A stretch of 64,000 bases of DNA from Rachycentron canadum (lineage: Eukaryota; Chordata; Actinopteri; Carangiformes; Rachycentridae), in the NCBI GenBank assembly GCA_038496675.1, contig CM076653.1:22742452-22806451 (forward strand), given 5' to 3'. Below, piece by piece: positions 49,812-61,225 of the stretch. Position numbers and translations under genes: made by a program. How positions within the stretch are numbered: position 1 is the stretch's first letter; the number at the start of each line of letters is the position of its first letter. The notes under the pieces were generated by a model. The model saw only the letters and a list, made by a program, of their open reading frames with translations, was not told the DNA's origin and did not search any database.

Positions 49812-51476
49812 GTCTGTGCGCATTATGCTCCTTGGCTGCTCATGGTTGCTTCTTAATTAATGCTTCTTTGTCCTGAAGGAGCTATAAGGAGAGAGGCAGG
49901 GACATATGCATTGACCTCATTGTGCCATTTGAGGGCAGTGCAGTCTCAGGCTTTTGGGTAAACACATGGGCCCTGTGTATTCTCTGCTCAACAAAGGGGG
50001 ACAATGTAAAAGTTCTGCTTTACCTTTCCATTGGAATCCACCGTTTTAAAAAAAGATGTCTTTTATTGAAAGTGGCAAAGTAGCTTTACACCAGGTTTTA
50101 TCATTGTTTGTATTAAAAATATTAGTTATGAATTCTTCTGTCATTCATACTGGACAAAAATGCCTAGATTTGTGTAATGTCACCAGCGTATCATTAGTTA
50201 GTTAGTTATAAATGCACAATAATGTAAGCAGAGTGGCTTGAAGTTATATTGAAATACAAAATAATTTTGATGCCACATTCATTCGTAAAATAAATCAGAT
50301 TAAACACAGATTCTGATATAAATAAATGTTATTACTGGTTTTGTACTGAGACAGAGTGTGTACAGCACAGTTAGACTTGTATTGGGTGGTACTGACATGA
50401 AAACTTTAAAATCTACTGATGTTGTGAAAAGATTTATTTTATATTATTAAAATACAGTTTTGTCGAAACATATTCATTTATTATGCAATCATTTGAAGAA
50501 AGGCATAGTGTTTAACCCATGACAACTTTTATCAGCATCCCTGAGACTGTCCTCTACAGGCTATCCTGCACAACAAATATTATCCTTGGCTTGACCGCCT
50601 GCTCTGTGTAACAACTGGGTTTCTGTTTTTCTCAGCGAGATTTCAGAGGATGTAATTTATTGAAATGTTGCGTGCACATGTTGTCTTGACAAAACCTCCT
50701 TTCTTTGAAGTTTGAAACACTCCGTTGTACAGAAATATGGCGAAACATTTTTGACTTTGTGAAACCGAACAAACACTTTTTATGTCTCTTCATAGCCACG
50801 CTGGCCTTCGCATTGGCTCACTCGCCATTTCCCCCCTGTGTAAAATAAAAGAATAAGCTTGTCGGGGGTGTGGGGGTGGGCACGGGCCATGCACCAGCAT
50901 CAAACATACTGACAGGTCAAGTCTTCAAAATAACTAGGCGCATGGCATTTTAAAGAACTTTTAGAGCTGCACTTGTATATGTATGTGTCAGCTTATAGTC
51001 TCTTAAAGGGCCATTTTATGCCGTGGCAGCCTGCACAAGCGGAAGCTTCTTGATGATAGTTATTTTCATTTCACGAAACCGCGCTTAGGCTCTTTTACGA
51101 ATAAAGCGATAACAGTGTCGCCACTTTAAGTAGTGTTTTGGTACGCATGAAGACCATCACTGGTTCTGTGGATATAGCCATTGCACCAAGTTTAAGGTTT
51201 TTTTTTTTTTTTTTTTTTTTTCTCTCCATGCTCTGCTGTTGCGCTGTTGTAATACAGCACGAGTTAGATTATTCTGCAGCGTCAGGAGAGATTATATAAT
51301 TTATAATTGTAAGGGAAACATACACAACAATATTAACACACAAATATACCATGCAATTACTTAGCCATTAAGTTCTCATGCAGTTGTTTGTGGGTCTACT
51401 CAGGGTTACACTGTGCCACAGCCAGACAAAAACCCCCACACATCTTAAGATTGGGAAAAAGAAGAGAACCGACTGC

Positions 51477-51479
51477 AAC

Positions 51480-51512
<33 letters not shown>
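51477..51512. repeat. (CA)n microsatellite
   Basis: Two CA blocks separated by one AA interruption, seen directly. Confidence 0.95.
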
Positions 51513-53640
51513 GAGTATAGACTACATGTGTGATTGTACAGCGCTGTATGATTGATAATGTGATCTAGTGATCCCTCCTGAGTAGCGGCACTGGGCTCAA
51601 CAGCAGCAGTGTCTCCATGCTTACTCAACCATAACACACCCTGCTCTCACTGGGGCCCTGCTATGCGTGTGCGCGCATGTGTTTCCGAGGGAGGTAGTTG
51701 TGTATATTATTGTGTTTTGTGGAAATATGACTTCACCTTTTACAGGCTGAATATTGGTAAAAAACTGTAATTTTTTTTTAAGACCCTGAAATTTCAAACC
51801 TGCATTGTGACTGCCTTTGTAACCATTAGCCCGTCACTGTTATTATCCGCTTTAAGACACTGCCTCGCTGAGAGTGTGCGCGTCTGTATGTGTGTGTGTG
51901 TAAGAGACAGAAAGAGAGCGCTAATTTCGGGCACCTTCTTGTCAGTGTTGTGTTTTGAATATCGGCTCCCTCCTCTTCTCCACCCCTCCCTCCCTCCCTC
52001 CTCACCACCCTTTCTCCTTTTGCCTTCCTGCTGCTTGTTTCCTGTGACAGGGGAAGTGGCAGCTCCTGGTGACCCTTGACCCCGGGCAGGTCACTTAGGC
52101 AGATATGTGGGACATTGAGGACTTTGTTGGAGGGCGACGCGGACTCTGAGAAAGGAAGGCCAGCTCTAATCAGATGAAGGAGCAAAACAGAGCAGGAAGA
52201 AGTTATTGTTTGTTATTGTGACTTCAGATGGTGCAGAAAAATGGCTTAGTTAATTCCAACCACTTTCATATTCAGTAGTCAGAGTGGTTATTAATGTAAG
52301 CCATGAGCTGAATGCTGTTAGCAGTTGCAGACTGAAATCCACTGTTTAGCCAAGTCCTGGAGTTACTTGAATTTATCTATAAAAAGCTGCTGTTTTAAAA
52401 ATATCATATTTTCAATATTTCATACCAGCATGGGAAAAAAGATACATATAAAACACTTTCTTTGTCTCTGTAACAGTGTATGTGATTTTGCAAACTGTTG
52501 GTCACTGAGGAGAAACAAAAAAACACAATTTTGTCGGTTTATCAAAAATAATAATGACTAAATTCAAGCCTTTAATACAATGAATATATTATTTAATGTA
52601 TCAAATTTATCCTGGAACTAGAGCATAAATTTCCATAGTCATGTATTTGTTGAAACGGAACAATTATTCATTCACACTGAGGTAAACTGCACCACAATTA
52701 ACAGATCTGCTTTTTACACTGTACTTGTCATTAATTACAACAATGAAAATGTTTTTTTTTTTTTTTTTTTTCCGCTGAGCTTTTGCTGTCACTCACAGAT
52801 TTTTTTCACAAGGACAGTCCCAGAGTACCCTTGTCATTTGCTGGATCTGCTCAAACGTCACCAACAGGATGCAAAACAACAGTCCACAATATACACAACA
52901 GACCCCACAACATCATCAAAAACCCTCCTTTGCCTTTTTCTCTCCTATTGTTGTGCTGTTTTTCGTGGGATCACGTTGTCTCAAAGGCTCAGTTAATGAA
53001 TTCGGGACAATTAGTGGAATTGAAATTTATTGACAGAACAGCAACAAGCCGGCCTGCCTTCCTGCCTGGCTGCGTGGCTCTCATTGTCCAGAGTGTTCAG
53101 AGCATATGCTATTGAGCTGCGCTGCTTGCTTGACAGCAAAGGACTGGTTCAATTACATCAATTGCTTGATGACTGAGGAGAGAGCAGCGGGGCCATGCAT
53201 GCTAGTTTGTGATAAGAGGGGAACTCTGCAGCGCCGTGGCCCTCATTATGCAAGTCTGACAGTAACCTAGAAAACCTAGGAAACTGTACACAATACAAAG
53301 CATATGTTTCTTGTTTCTTTCTTCTTGTTTTAGAAAATTGATTCCAAGAAAGTAGTGACATAGACAATGTAGGGCTGACCAAAGCACTCTGACACAAACT
53401 GCTATACTGTTTTTGGGGTGGGTAGTGTATTCGCGCCAATGGATATTTCCTTTTAAGTCAGCCAGAAATTCATGCTCTGTCCAGGGTGGATAAAGAATGG
53501 AAGCGTATGCAGCAAGTCACCCACATAATGACTACTGTGGGGTTTTACTGCTTTCAGTCATGGATGATTTTAAATAAACTCGTTGACATAATGTCACAAC
53601 TGACCGCTAAGCTTTCAACAGACGTTCTCGTCGCTGCTCT

Positions 53641-53655
53641 CAGTCGTGACGACTG
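53641..53655. repeat. Short perfect inverted repeat in a CpG-bearing pocket
   Basis: CAGTCGT-G-ACGACTG, seven-base arms around one base. The flank 53600-53700 carries several CpGs, unusual for this AT-rich region. Confidence 0.7.
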
Positions 53656-56600
53656 AAAACTTACCACAGTCGAATCGTGTAGCGTTCCCAAATATCAAGA
53701 GCCCCGGTTTCTCATTGTGTCTTTGTATATAACTATGGGATTCTTTGTCATATATACGCTTGTGTATATTGTATATTTTATGGATTATTTCCCCAGAAGA
53801 ACAACCTGTCTTTGTCTTCTCCCCTTTGATCCCAGACAAAGACACAACACTGTGACATTCAGTATTATTTATGGCAGTCTATGAATTGACTCCTCAGCCC
53901 GACAAACTGCAGTTAGCTAGTTAGCTAGGAGCATTCTGTTTGTGTCAACAGCCCCCTTTGTGTGTCTTGAGTGATTTATTATGTAAAAGAGGGTTGGTTG
54001 GGGGGAGCAGGGAGGGTGACACTGACCTTCCTTTAATTAACACTGATGGAGACCAAGGTGAGAGGCAAGATGATGAAGATGGATCTTCCCACATAAATCA
54101 CCCTTCCTCCGGTTTGGCGTGTGTGTCTGAGTGTATGTGTGCGTGCGTGTGTGTGTAAGTGTGTGTGTTAATGTAATTTCTAACAGAAATAACCTTGTGG
54201 TTCACAGGTTAAATGAATGTTTGCGTAGGTGCAGAACCTCCATTATTTACCCCCGATGGGCTCCCCTTTGTGGTTATTTACTCAAAGCTTTAATTGATTA
54301 ATCCTTCCACTCCATTCAATATATTTTTGTGATATTTCTAATGTTCTTTTTCTATGTCCCTTTGGGATAAGAAAAAAAAATAGTCAGGCATTTTAAATGA
54401 TGATCAAACTGCTTCAAGCAGCAGGGGTTTGTATCTCAGTAAGACAGTAATATGTCTTGTACAGCAGAAATAAGGTCTGCTTCTGTGCCATCCGAGGTCT
54501 ACATAGTGTGGCACCAATCACACTTGTTTTCAAGAAAAAAAGAAATTATACAAAACTCAAGCTTAAAAATGCTCTGATTACAATTACATATGCAGCTATA
54601 AGACCCTGATACATCATTTTTTTAATGCAAAAAATATCCAATAAGTCTTTAAATGTGCAGTGCATCAATCAAGGCAAAATATCAGCTCAGGTATATCTGG
54701 AAATCTAATAATAACCCATGTTTTGTGGAAAGTCTGATTCAGCCGATGTGTTATTCAGTCTAGATCCACTTACCACTGTGAATCCTGCAGCACTCCAGAG
54801 CCAAACACAGGCCATGTATGGCCCTGCCGTCTGTATGCCATGTTAAACGCTTATTCTTTTCTCAGACAGGTTAGTAATGCGGCCTGACTCGATGTCCCGC
54901 CCCCAGTCCCACCCCCCACCCCGATCTGCTGCTATGTTAACTCTCACCCCTGACACATCCTAAAGGTCCATATCTTAACATACTTGATACTTTTGCTGCA
55001 GCACTGCTGGAAGAGAAAAGAGAAAATGTTCAGAAAAAGACACAAAGATACGTGCATATGTTCACGCGATCCTCTTTTCAGAGCCTGTTCTGCAACCAGC
55101 GTCTTATTTTTGCATATTTTTACAAGTTCCATTCATGTTAAAAGATATTCAATTATGTGAGAATATTATTATGACAGTGTGTCAACATACAAATTTCTGA
55201 GAACTGGTGCTGCAGTTGGTCAACATGTTGGTTTGTTTTTATTTATTTGCCATTTCCATAAATTTCCTGAGGCCAATTAGTCACCATGCTGCATGCTGCT
55301 TGCTGAGGTTGTCACACTGTCAGTGTAATTGTCAGAAATTAAATAATTGAAATGTTTCCATCTTCATCATTCCCATCAACATATTTCTAGACTTTTATGA
55401 CATACGTCGAGTGCAGTGTATTATTCTGATTGAGACTTTGTGTAAGCAAATGAGCACAACATATGCTCAAATGTGCATATGCTAATCAGTTTGTTTATCA
55501 GTCAGGCAGTTGGTCGGCACGCGCCACTCTGTGTGTCATTTCGCGTCTCTTGACATTTCCACGGCGCAAAATGTTTTATGCATTTTTATCGTTGTTTTCT
55601 TTTTTTCCCCCCTGTTCTTCTTGGTCTTCTTCTTGGTTTTCTTCTACCATCACTATCCCACAATTCATAAATAATGTATTTATTTATCATGAAAATCTGT
55701 TTTGGAATTAGAGACTACCCCCACTTCAAAGACAGGAAACCTTTGATATGTTTGATTCTCGCAGAGTATCCGTTGGATTTATTCAATTTATGCAAAGCAC
55801 CTCCAGGGTAATAAAGGTGGCATTTGAATACATTTGACTGGACTAAATCATATAATGAGGACAGTTTCTGCCCTATATCAAAACAGAAAAGAGACCTTAA
55901 TCCCTCAATATTAATAGATCATTTGGTGAAAGAAAAATGTTTCGCTTGGTGAACTGACAACAGCGGACAGCAGTGATTAGCTTCCGTCTACATGGGTAAT
56001 GATCTATTGCTTAAATTGACTGGGAAGGAAAAAAGTACAGTTGCTGCGACCCTTTTGTTCTGGTAGCTAAGTACAGAAATGGGATGTCTTGGGGGAATAA
56101 AATAATTCTTTTCAACTTCTCTCTTCAAAACAGCTCATGATAAATTAGACATGACCACATGCCACATATGGTGCCTGAGTGACTGAGCTTTGGAGGTGTG
56201 TTTTTCCGTATGTGTGCTCTTGTGTCTGTGTGATTACAGGAGGAGGTGTTTGTATCTATGTGTATGTTCACACGGAGGTGGTTGCTGATGATCATTAATT
56301 AGCAACCTGGGAAAGTTGAAAATGGTTGAAAGTAGTTGGAGTTGAAAATTCATTAAAAGAATCGTATTTACAGGCCTTATATTTCTATCTATGTGCTATC
56401 TTTAAAATAAGATGCACACACATGCACACAGAGCACTCACCCGAGTAAGGATAGACTCCTTCTTTGGTGCTGTACTTTATTATTGTCAGTGCTGGACAGA
56501 AAATGTGGATCTCTAATCAGTAAAATGGGCTTTTTAAATTTGCAGTCAGGTGTACGTGCTTATATCAAAGTGCCTCTCTTGTCTCCTTAAATGAAAATGA

Positions 56601-59028
56601 AAGTAATAAATGATATAAATGACACATTTGCAAACACTAAGAGATGTTAAATGTAATTTTGATGTCAATCCTTCCATAAAAACAAAACAAAACTTATGCA
56701 AAAGAAAAAAATCACCCAGACTATATCTACATTTAAACTAAAAAAAGCTCTATTGCTCCTTTTCTAGCCACTCTGAAAGGGTGAAGTTTCTACTGGACAG
56801 CTAATTATCTGGTGTTGTTTATGGTTTAAAATGCATTATAAATGCATCAAGTTTACATGACACAACTGTCATTTTTCGGTATAATTAAGACAATAAATGT
56901 GGTCCGGTCTCAGTGTCCAGTCCCCGTCAACCTAAAACATAGAGCATCAACATACTGTAGCATTTATGCTAGTCAGGACAAAATAATCTAATGTCGATTA
57001 CCTGACACATTCTGGACTTTCTTTGGGATTCACAGCATTAAGGCCACCTTTCAGGCCCCCCCCCCCTTCCTGTCCACTCCCTGCGGAAGAGTGATGTTTC
57101 CTCTGTGGACAACTAATTATCCAGGTCTGACCCTCAGCTGTCTCCAAGCAGGATCCTATTAGGCAGCCAGCAGGTTGAAATCACCACCACCGACCCCCTC
57201 CAATCCCCTTCCATCGTATATATTTATTTCCCTTCACTTCCTGCTTCTGAATATTAAGAATAGATTTTTACATGTATATGTGTGCACTGGGGATGGGATT
57301 GATGGTGGTGGCGAAAGGAGGAGGGCGCAGTGTTGGGGGGGGGGTACTCCGCTGATGGGTGAATGGCGGGCCTGGAAATGACGAGCGGGGCTGACTGAAT
57401 GCTTGTCCATCACTCCCCATTCTCTTGGTTACAGGTGGTCTCTCATTTTCTCGACTGGCGCATATCTGCCTGCCTTTATATGACAGCCTGGGCTTGCCAA
57501 TTTGCATGTTCGACAGACAACAAACGGGCCTGTGCATGTCAAAATAGGTGGCGGTGCGTGACAGTTTCTACACAATGCTGTCTCCTTTTGGCTTGACCCT
57601 CGACCTCGCGCCATGTCTCCTTTCATAATCAGGGAAAGGGGAAGACGGGGCGAAGAAATCATCCAGCCTTCCTTCCTGCCTCCTTCTGCTGCTGCCTCTT
57701 TGGAATAAATCTGATACCAATGCCATTAGCTATGCTTTCCCCCTCTCACTTTCTCTTATTCTTAGTCTGTTTTGTTCTGTCTTGCTGACTGTCTCCCCAC
57801 TTGTCTCTCCACCCTGTTTGTATTTTGGCATAAAAGCATTCACATTTATAAAGTCTCTGTTTGTCTGTCGTTTCAAGATAACATTTCAGTTTTTTTTTTT
57901 TTTGTTTTGTTTTTTTTCCCTCTCCCCCCAAACAGAGATAATGAGATCTGTCTTCTCTTGTTGTGACCAAATCAGTGCCAAAAAGTGAGATTATTATTTT
58001 TGGATGCCTGCTTGTTTATTTTAATAATTTGAACCGACTGACTTGAAAAAGTTGTGGGGGAAAAAATGTTTATCCAGCAATTAAAACTCATCCACTATAA
58101 AGCCGGCCTGTAGGAACATATCATTGGTTTCATCTTATCAAAAATCATCAAATGTTCAACAAAATTGGTCTGCAGCAAGGCAGTCACAGGTTTTCTCATT
58201 ATTCATGTTGTGTCTCATGTTTCATGAAAGCAATATCTACCATTGAATACATGATAATGAGCTTCATATCTTCATTTTCATCAGTCTGATTAACACTGTG
58301 ATAGCACAGGAAGACTAATTGCCTTTTAACACCTGTGACATTTCCCTCTTTCACCTTTATTCTAATGAGTGTTTGATATCTCAACATGAAATTTTTGAAA
58401 CTGCGAGCTAGAGCAGTCTTCTGCTGGAAAACTTCCACTGCACTGACTTCAGTAATTTACACATGAACTTTCCTCGCCTTGTTCTAATGGATAAGAGGCT
58501 GATTTAAAATGGATCACCTTGTAGAACTGCATATCCAGGAGTGGGGTTTTAGACTTAAGACATAATCACACTGCTGGGTTTTATTAAGTCTTATACTTTA
58601 CATATTTAAGGAGACCGTTACATCATTAGCTGGTGTTGAACGGGCCAGTGTTAAAAGTCAGAGTGGTATCAGGGAGAGGTTAACAGAGAAGGGGGGCAAT
58701 GGGTATTGAAGAGTGTTCTGCCATCAGCATACAGTAAAATAATCCTGAATTATATGCTAATCAGCAGAACTGAAACGCCATATCTCAGGCTAGGAACTTG
58801 TGTTAAAGTACTTTCCTTGATCAGAGCATGCTGGTACTTGGTGTAGGCCTTTGTTAAGTCACTTGCAGTTCTTTTCTTGCTGTACATGGCTTTGCTGCCC
58901 CATATGGTTGGGATATTTGTAATGTATTTCAATCTTCACATGTAATGGTTATCGCAGTCCTTGTGTGTATCTTATCATTGTCTGAGGCAGACTGGGAGAC
59001 TTCACATGCTGTGTTAGCAAAATACGCG

Positions 59029-59069
59029 GTCGTAGAGCTAAAAATGGAATTCTTTCCATCGTTTACGAC
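59029..59069. repeat. Nested inverted repeat
   Basis: Outer arms GTCGTA (59029-59034) and TACGAC (59064-59069) enclose inner arms ATGGAA (59044-59049) and TTCCAT (59054-59059), with a four-base loop. Seen directly. Confidence 0.7.
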
Positions 59070-61043
59070 TCAAGGATTGCTGTGAGCTATACTGCTGGGG
59101 GGGGGGGACTTCTTTTCCCATAGGTGGTATCTTACCTCCAACATGCTGATGAACTTGGATTGACCTCCTGACAGAAAACATGTTAATAAGCCATTAACAC
59201 TGACATTTTTGAAGTGGCTGTTTCTTATTTGAAGTGCTGAACAAAAAGAAAGGGCTATAGTTACAAAGGCACACAAGCATGAAACAGAGAGTAATCTTTG
59301 CTTAATCTCTTGTTCAGTTTTGAGGTGGCTGGCAGTCATGCATGTAATGCTAATTATTACTCTTGTCATCGCAAGTGTCAACCTATTTAATATTAGCAGT
59401 GTAAACATTTCATACAGGAAGACGTTCCTGTTCCTGATCTGCATGGGAACTATCAGCCCTCCGATAAAGACATCTACTGCCGTCGTCTCTTTGTTTCCTT
59501 CTTTTGGTTTAGAGGCAGCGTCTGACTCAGGGGATTACTTTTAATGTTGCCTTAATCCGTCCCATGGAGTCTTGCGTGTTCTGCCATTGCAGGGATCATT
59601 CTTTGATATCAAATGGTGAAGAGAGAAACTCTAAAACCACTTCAGATCCCTCTTGTGAAATGTGTTGTCAAAACACAGGTGGAATGTGAATGTTGTAACC
59701 GCAGTGTGTTTCAACCAGTCTCCGTCTCCGCCTCTACAGAATCAGGGAGTGGATTCACAAAGCACTGAGCCTCAGAGAGACACAGGGGGACACAGACAGG
59801 TACAGAGAGATGAAAAAGGAGAAAGACACACACTGAGATAGAAAGCCATGCATATTGAGAGGAGTTCTTTTTTTTTTCTTTTCTTTTTTTTTCTGGATCT
59901 TCAAAATTTTGCAGAAACCAAACCAAAGCAAACCAAAATGCATGCTTTTAATTTAACAGTCAGCAAAAAGGAGAGACAACCGCCACTGATTGAAAGTGTG
60001 ATGAAAACCAGATTGACTTGCAAAAAATAGAAGCTATGCCCTCAAGTGCAGCGCTGTACTGTAGAGTTACGCTGTGATGGGCTGAGTGTAAAAAGCAGAG
60101 TCACAGAACACTCATAGTTACACGGGGCTTTCAAGAAATTTCGCTATCGTCATATAGGGAAGATAGTTGCTGTTGTTGTTTACAATGGCACTAAAATGTC
60201 ACTTTTGCTCATCACATACTTGTGAAAGTGACATTTGCTTCTCTGGCCCAAAGGACACAACGGCAGGCAGGGACAACATAGCTACTGTTAGGTCCCTCAA
60301 CTCACAAAGGAAACGTAAAGGGAATGAAAGTTACACCCTTGTTCTTGCAAAACTCACACACTGCCAAAACTCAACTGTATTTAATTCTAAGCTGTTCTAT
60401 TTTCAATCTAGCAATGGGCAAAATTCATCTAATGTGATGCAAATTTTCTTATATTATGCGTTACAAATGATTGCATTGGACCAGGTAGAAAAAAAAAGAG
60501 AAAAAAGATAGAAGATAGAAAGGTCCTGTTGTTTTAGCATATTAATCACTGTGTTGAAACAAAGACAAAAAAGTAAGAAACAGACGCAAACAATGAACAA
60601 TGAGAGGGAAGATAATGTTATTCATTTGTCTGTCTGAATCTCCATCAGCAAGCTCCTGTCCTTACATCACAGACACACTCTCTCATTAGCAATGACAGCA
60701 AAACATCATTGTGTGTGTGTGTGTGTGCATATCTGCTGTATTTGCCTGTGCTTATGACCATCATTCAAATTTAACTTTACTTTTGTTTGCCCCCACCCTC
60801 TGCCTCTCAGTTTTATGAGCCTGTTATTTATTTTCCTCATTAGAGATTGTTTCTTTCCATTAGAGAGCGCCTCTTCATGCCAGCACTCTCCTCGGGGAGA
60901 GCAAAGAGACCTGTGCTCTTCTTGGCAAGAGCGGCTCCATTTCTAACCCTCTTAAGCAGAGTTGAAACAATCCCCTCTACGATACCCCTTCCCATTGCCA
61001 TCCCCACCCATTTTTAAGATCCAAAGAAAAGGTGTTGGCAGGG

Positions 61044-61191
61044 GTGTGTGTGTGTGTGTGTGTGTGTGTGCCTGTGAGGAACAGTAGTATAAAAATGAAG
61101 TGAAGATTTGATCATACGCTCCTGCCATTACCTGTGTACTGACATTCTTGTGAGTTGGGTGCCACCCCTTCGTATCGCCCCTGCCCCTGCC

Positions 61192-61222
<31 letters not shown>
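61044..61222. repeat. Inverted pair of dinucleotide repeats
   Basis: (GT)n at 61044-61070 and (CA)n at 61193-61222 are complementary 27-30 base arms, separated by about 120 bases. Confidence 0.9.

Positions 61223-61225
<3 letters not shown>

Larger units (their letters stand above)
42051..52960. other. Intergenic desert with microsatellites and CNE-like stretches
   Basis: No exon is recognised. Microsatellites: (CA)16 at 45223-45254, (GT)19 at 49771-49809, (CA)n at 51477-51512 and several A/T runs. CNE-like stretches by texture: 42720-42800 (inverted homeodomain-type sites), 45720-45860, 46290-46440 (octamer ATGCAAAT at 46392), 47140-47300, 47630-47740, 48110-48300, 48500-48740 and 49610-49760. 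43880-44220 holds a 136-codon frame with no recognisable domain; it could be an old repeat. Confidence 0.4.
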
